Below, in pieces: positions 5,759 through 7,811 of a stretch of 7,811 bases of DNA. Each line of letters begins with the position of its first letter. Position 1 is the first letter of the stretch. The notes beneath the pieces were generated by a model. That model worked only from the letters and a program-made list of their open reading frames with translations. It did not search any database and was not told the DNA's origin. Location: positions 1 through 7,811 of the forward strand of contig JACRHO010000147.1 of the NCBI GenBank assembly GCA_016212045.1. Direction: 5' to 3'. The position numbers and the translations under genes were made by a program. Source of the stretch: Candidatus Omnitrophota bacterium (lineage in GTDB: Bacteria; Omnitrophota; Gorgyraeia; Gygaellales; Profunditerraquicolaceae).

Positions 5759-6034
5759 ATGGCAAGGTTATTGGGGTCAAAACCGACAGAATTTCGTATT
5801 CATGCGCCAAAGGCAAGGCGGGTTACCTTGGCCGGTAGTTTTAACAACTGGAATACCCGGTCGCTTTCAGCAAGAAGAGACCCGCAGGGTAACTGGATAG
5901 CTAAGGCAAGCCTGAAGCCGGGTAAATATGAATATAAGTTTTTTGTCGACGGCAATTGGGTGAACGATCCTAACTCTCATTGGGCAGTTACTAACAATTT
6001 CGGAACCCAGAATAACGTCGTAGAGATAAAGTAA
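5759..6034 (+). CDS. Small stand-alone CBM48/AMPK-type glycogen-binding domain protein
   Basis: The protein has 91 residues and consists of almost nothing but one early-set (Ig-like) carbohydrate-binding domain. The pattern is that of the AMPK-beta/CBM48 family: FRIHAPKARRVTLAGSFNNWN (12-32), then GNWIAKASLKPGKYEYKFFVDG (44-65), W67 and the DP of NDPNSHW (70-75), ending in NNVVEIK. The aromatic residues W31, W46 and W67 fall where the family uses them for the fold or for alpha-glucan contact. There is no signal peptide, so it is expected to be cytoplasmic. No catalytic domain is attached. The start is set by AAGGAGG at 5746-5752. It has its own consensus promoter and the structured leader C, and is followed by a hairpin terminator, so it looks monocistronic. 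Binding glycogen or a partner enzyme is likely from the family, but the precise role is unknown. Confidence 0.85.
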   Translation: MARLLGSKPTEFRIHAPKARRVTLAGSFNNWNTRSLSARRDPQGNWIAKASLKPGKYEYKFFVDGNWVNDPNSHWAVTNNFGTQNNVVEIK

Positions 6035-6070
6035 CTCTGATTAAAGAGATTTTATGCAATTTTAACATTA

Positions 6071-6104
6071 AGGGCGCCAGAGCTAGTGGCGCCCTCTAAT
6101 TTTA
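6071..6104 (+). terminator. Probable rho-independent terminator after CBM48-like gene
   Basis: A perfect 9-bp stem, AGGGCGCCA (6071-6079) with TGGCGCCCT (6087-6095), has a 7-nt loop and is followed by CTAATTTT. The U run is short and interrupted, so efficiency may be moderate. It ends directly at the radical SAM start codon (ATG 6104), leaving no separate ribosome binding site. Confidence 0.65.
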
Positions 6105-6823
6105 TGAGATATATATACGGACCGGTAAAATCGCGCAGATTAGGTTTATCTTTAGGGATAACTCTTACCCCTTGCAAGATATGCAGTTTTAACTGTGTCT
6201 ATTGCCAGTTAGGCCGGACTACAAATCTCACCAGAGACAGAGAAGAATACATACCGAATCAGGAGATATTAGAAGAATTCAAGTTGTGGCTAGAAAATAA
6301 TAGGCAGGCGCAAGCCGCTTTAAATTATATCACCCTCTCTGGCGCGGGCGAGCCCACCTTACATATAAGAATCGCCGAATTAATCCGCGAGATTAAAAAG
6401 ATAACTTCTCTGCCGCTAGCCGTCATTACCAATGCCTCTTTATTCAGCGATGCTGCGCTACGACAGGCGCTCTTACCTTGCGACTTGATAGTTCCTTCTT
6501 TAGATGCGGTTAGCCCGCAGGTCTTTGCCAAAGTTGACCGGCCCCATCCGGAAATTAAAATAGAAGAAGTTATTGAAGGTTTGGTACAATTCCGCCGGGA
6601 ATTCAAAGGTAAGATATGGCTTGAGGTGATGCTGGTGCGCGGTATCAATGATGATTTAAGGCAGATTAAAAAATTAAGAGAGGTAATTGACAGGATTAAT
6701 CCGGATAAAATTCACTTGAATTCTCCGGTGCGCGCCACTGCCGAAGCCAATATCTTGCCCGTAGATAAAAAGAAGTTAGAAAAGATTAAGGAAATTTTAG
6801 GCGAGAACTGCGAAGTTATCTAA
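6104..6823 (+). CDS. Radical SAM protein, COG0731-like (TYW1/MoaA-related fold), short form
   Basis: The 239-residue protein opens with MRYIYGPVKSRRLGLSLGI, the standard start of COG0731 proteins. A CxxxCxxC iron-sulfur motif follows (C27, C31, C34, in CSFNCVYCQLGRT). SGAGEPTL (79-86) is the SAM-contacting GGE-type motif, and AVITNASLF, DLIVPSLDA and LEVMLVRGIND are later core strands of the partial TIM barrel. Such proteins cluster SAM on a 4Fe-4S centre and make radicals; substrates for most of this group are unknown, despite their similarity to the tRNA wyosine enzyme TYW1. Many relatives have an extra C-terminal winged-helix-like domain; this one stops after ILGENCEVI and lacks it. ATG 6104 is preferred by homology; GTG 6086 would add MAPSNF. 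Neither has a recognisable ribosome binding site, because the terminator hairpin occupies that space. Confidence 0.85.
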   Translation: MRYIYGPVKSRRLGLSLGITLTPCKICSFNCVYCQLGRTTNLTRDREEYIPNQEILEEFKLWLENNRQAQAALNYITLSGAGEPTLHIRIAELIREIKKITSLPLAVITNASLFSDAALRQALLPCDLIVPSLDAVSPQVFAKVDRPHPEIKIEEVIEGLVQFRREFKGKIWLEVMLVRGINDDLRQIKKLREVIDRINPDKIHLNSPVRATAEANILPVDKKKLEKIKEILGENCEVI

Positions 6824-6825
6824 AA

Positions 6826-6852
6826 CCCCTTTCCACCTCGTAGGTGGAGAAG
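6826..6852 (+). other. Hairpin between radical SAM gene and tRNA-Arg
   Basis: TCCACCT (6832-6838) pairs with AGGTGGA (6842-6848) around a CGT loop, and the stem can extend to CCTT/GAAGG with a bulge. There is no T tract after it, so intrinsic termination is doubtful. It could be a weak terminator or a processing boundary ahead of the tRNA. Confidence 0.35.
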
Positions 6853-6857
6853 GTCTT

Positions 6858-6931
6858 GCGCCTGTAGCTCAATTGGATAGAGCGCTAGCCTTCGGAGCTA
6901 GGCGTTGCTGGTTCGACTCCAGCCAGGCGCA
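6858..6931 (+). tRNA. tRNA-Arg (anticodon TCG)
   Basis: This is a complete 74-nt cloverleaf. Acceptor GCGCCTG (6858-6864) pairs with CAGGCGC (6924-6930), with discriminator A at 6931. The D stem is GCTC/GAGC. The anticodon stem CTAGC/GCTAG carries loop CTTCGGA with anticodon TCG at 6892-6894 (reads CGN Arg codons). The T stem GCTGG/CCAGC has loop TTCGACT. CCA is not encoded, so it must be added after transcription. Confidence 0.97.
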
Positions 6932-7048
6932 TTAATATTGTGTAATGTTGAATGTGTAATGTGTAATGCCTGAAATAGTTTGACGGTTAAAAATCCGGAT
7001 GATATAATTTTTCATTACACATTAAACTTTACACATTACACAATTAAT
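6931..7048 (+). repeat. Inverted repeat of heptanucleotide units between two tRNA genes
   Basis: The left arm is four GTGTAAT-type units (6940-6967: GTGTAAT, GTTGAAT, GTGTAAT, GTGTAAT). The right arm is the reverse-complement type, CATTACA, CATTAAA, CTTTACA, CATTACA (7013-7040). Arms 6940-6968 and 7013-7041 match at 25 of 29 positions, with ATTAAT at both outer ends. The 44-nt centre holds a consensus promoter. The left outer end overlaps the last base of tRNA-Arg. Confidence 0.85.
6980..7008 (+). promoter_or_regulatory. Sigma70-type promoter for tRNA-Lys (and perhaps archease-rtcB)
   Basis: TTGACG (6980-6985), a 17-nt spacer and a perfect TATAAT (7003-7008) give a strong consensus promoter. 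Expected start is about 7014-7016, inside the right arm of the surrounding inverted repeat, 35 nt before tRNA-Lys. Confidence 0.75.
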
Positions 7049-7050
7049 CT

Positions 7051-7123
7051 GGGCCATTAGCTCAACTGGTGGAGCAAATCCCTCTTAAGGATGAGGTTGG
7101 AGGTTCGAGTCCTCCATGGCCCA
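7051..7123 (+). tRNA. tRNA-Lys (anticodon CTT)
   Basis: This is a complete 73-nt cloverleaf. Acceptor GGGCCAT (7051-7057) pairs with ATGGCCC (7116-7122), with discriminator A at 7123. The D stem is GCTC/GAGC. The anticodon arm AATCC/GGATG (outermost A-G unpaired) has loop CTCTTAA with anticodon CTT at 7084-7086 (reads AAG). The T stem GGAGG/CCTCC has loop TTCGAGT. CCA is not encoded; TTTTT follows directly. Confidence 0.96.
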
Positions 7124-7133
7124 TTTTTAGATC

Positions 7134-7161
7134 ATAGGTTATAGGTGTTAGGTGATAGGTA
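7134..7161 (+). repeat. Four tandem 7-nt units (ATAGGTN) at the archease start
   Basis: ATAGGTT (7134-7140), ATAGGTG (7141-7147), TTAGGTG (7148-7154) and ATAGGTA (7155-7161) form a short tandem array. The archease GTG start is the last three bases of unit 3, and unit 2 supplies an AGGTG sequence at a plausible ribosome-binding distance. Confidence 0.8.
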
Positions 7162-7577
7162 AAAATTACGAACTCATTGAACACACCGCAGATATCGGCA
7201 TCCGTGTAAAGGGCAAGGACTTAAAAGAGGTATTTAAAAATACTGCCCTGGCGATGTTCGATATCATTGCAGAGAAGAGAACAGATAACAGAGAACAGAT
7301 AACAGAGAAAATTATGATAAAACAAAAGGCAGACAATTTAGATGAACTTTTCATAAATTGGTTGAATGAACTTCTCTCTTTATCGGCGACAAAAGAAAAG
7401 ATTTTTTGCGAATTTAATTTTAAGAATTTAGACGAAAATAATTTAGAGGCAGAAGTCGGCGGTTGCGACATCAGAGATTATAAAGTAAACACTGAAATCA
7501 AAGCCGCAACCTACCATCAGTTGAAGTTGGCGCAGATTAGTTCTGGCTGGCAGGCAGAGGTGATTCTTGACGTCTGA
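7152..7577 (+). CDS. Archease (RtcB cofactor)
   Basis: The protein has 141 residues, the usual size for archease. The N-terminal block YELIEHTADIGIRVKG (6-21) is the family signature, with the HTAD segment at 11-14. FKNTALAMFDIIAE (28-41), LDELFINWLNELL (63-75), and the C-terminal YKVNTEIKAATYHQLKLAQ and WQAEVILDV blocks are also typical. Archease speeds guanylylation and multiple turnover of the RNA ligase RtcB, and the next gene is rtcB, overlapping by 11 nt. The GTG start at 7152 is inferred from homology; no closer ATG exists, and both the start and the likely ribosome binding sequence fall in a 7-nt tandem repeat. Residues 42-53 (KRTDNREQITEK) are encoded by a second 7-nt array (7276-7310) and seem to add a few residues in a variable segment. 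Confidence 0.92.
   Translation: MIGKNYELIEHTADIGIRVKGKDLKEVFKNTALAMFDIIAEKRTDNREQITEKIMIKQKADNLDELFINWLNELLSLSATKEKIFCEFNFKNLDENNLEAEVGGCDIRDYKVNTEIKAATYHQLKLAQISSGWQAEVILDV
7276..7310 (+). repeat. Heptanucleotide array inside archease gene
   Basis: There are five tandem 7-nt units, AGAGAAC, AGATAAC, AGAGAAC, AGATAAC, AGAGAAA, also describable as two perfect 14-nt copies plus a partial. Because 7 is not a multiple of 3, successive copies are read in different phases, giving RTDN and then REQIT. The phase that would read the TAA of AGATAAC as a stop is not used. Confidence 0.9.
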
Positions 7578-7811
7578 TTTATTATTAGAAAAAATTGACG
7601 ATTATCGCTGGCGCATACCTAAATCATATAAACCGGGGATGCGCGTGCCGGGGATTATTTATGCCGACGAGAAATTACTGAAAGATATCCGTCAGGATAA
7701 GGCCTGCGAGCAGGTGGCGAATGTGGCATTTTTGCCGGGGATTGTCAAGGCGTCTTTGGCAATGCCGGATATACATTGGGGATATGGGTTCCCTATTGGA
7801 GGGGTTGCGGC
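7567..7811 (+). CDS. rtcB: RNA-splicing ligase RtcB, N-terminal part (3' end outside window)
   Basis: 81 codons are visible. The protein would read M(TTG)TSDLLLEKIDDYRWRIP, then KPGMRVPGIIYADEKLL, EQVANVAFLPGIVKASLAMPD and IHWGYGFPIGGVA. These are the standard N-terminal blocks of the long archaeal-like RtcB type. RtcB joins RNA 2',3'-cyclic phosphate or 3'-phosphate ends to 5'-OH ends using GTP and manganese, in tRNA splicing or RNA repair. The catalytic cysteine and histidines lie beyond the window. TTG 7567 is the only start between the in-frame TGA at 7561-7563 and the conserved region; AGAGGTGA just upstream is a fair ribosome binding site. ATG 7639 would cut off conserved residues. It overlaps the archease stop by 11 nt, indicating a translationally coupled pair. 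Confidence 0.93.
   Translation, partial: MTSDLLLEKIDDYRWRIPKSYKPGMRVPGIIYADEKLLKDIRQDKACEQVANVAFLPGIVKASLAMPDIHWGYGFPIGGVA

Noticed and set aside
5623..5838. 71-codon open frame across repeat C and the start of the CBM48-like gene
   Set aside because: It is read through the hairpin arms of the repeat, has no coding character, and overlaps the well-supported CBM48-like gene in another frame.
6035..6048. CTCT/AGAG mini-hairpin followed by ATTTT as a terminator
   Set aside because: A 4-bp stem is too weak, and the GC-rich hairpin at 6071-6095 is a much better candidate.

Overview
The window reads as part of a chromosome from an uncultured-type, Gram-negative (two-membrane) bacterium. It carries outer-membrane assembly genes and a lipid A pathway that includes an LpxC-FabZ fusion and the LpxI hydrolase. 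It also has a stand-alone glycogen-binding-type domain protein, an archease/RtcB pair, and short GC-rich palindromes (CCGCCTGCGGCGG) scattered between genes. I would guess a lineage near Omnitrophota or the PVC neighbourhood. That is an inference from gene style, not a demonstrated placement. All genes lie on the + strand.

Region 1 (1-5496) is an envelope-biogenesis operon: the 3' end of bamA, a Skp/OmpH-type periplasmic chaperone, lpxD, an lpxC-fabZ fusion, lpxA and lpxI. Together these supply the outer-membrane protein insertase, its chaperone, and the UDP-GlcNAc to UDP-2,3-diacylglucosamine to lipid X part of lipid A synthesis. The lpxD to lpxI genes are tightly packed (8-nt overlap, 9-nt gap, 1-nt gap).

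Region 2 (5497-6103) has a strong sigma70-type promoter, a long structured leader and a 91-residue CBM48-like protein, ending at a GC-rich hairpin terminator. Region 3 (6104-6823) is a short radical SAM protein. Region 4 (6858-7811) has tRNA-Arg(TCG), an inverted repeat of 7-nt units with a promoter in its centre, tRNA-Lys(CTT), archease and the 5' end of rtcB. It is an RNA-oriented neighbourhood.

The most striking content is not a gene. Three intergenic elements (651-872, 1388-1556, 5535-5741) share a conserved skeleton that folds into a four-way junction: a closing stem plus three hairpin arms, with no unpaired base at the junction. The short junction sequences are conserved and show paired base changes. 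The arms are long perfect hairpins drawn from a few module types that recur in different arm positions, and in one case in inverted orientation. All three elements point the same way and sit between an upstream gene and the next gene's ribosome binding site or start. They look like a modular, structured interspersed repeat family, active as RNA leaders, as DNA cruciform/recombination substrates, or as a mobile element. I do not recognise it as a named family.

A second repeat theme is heptanucleotide tandem repeats of three different sequences at three places in 6940-7310, one of them inside the archease coding sequence.
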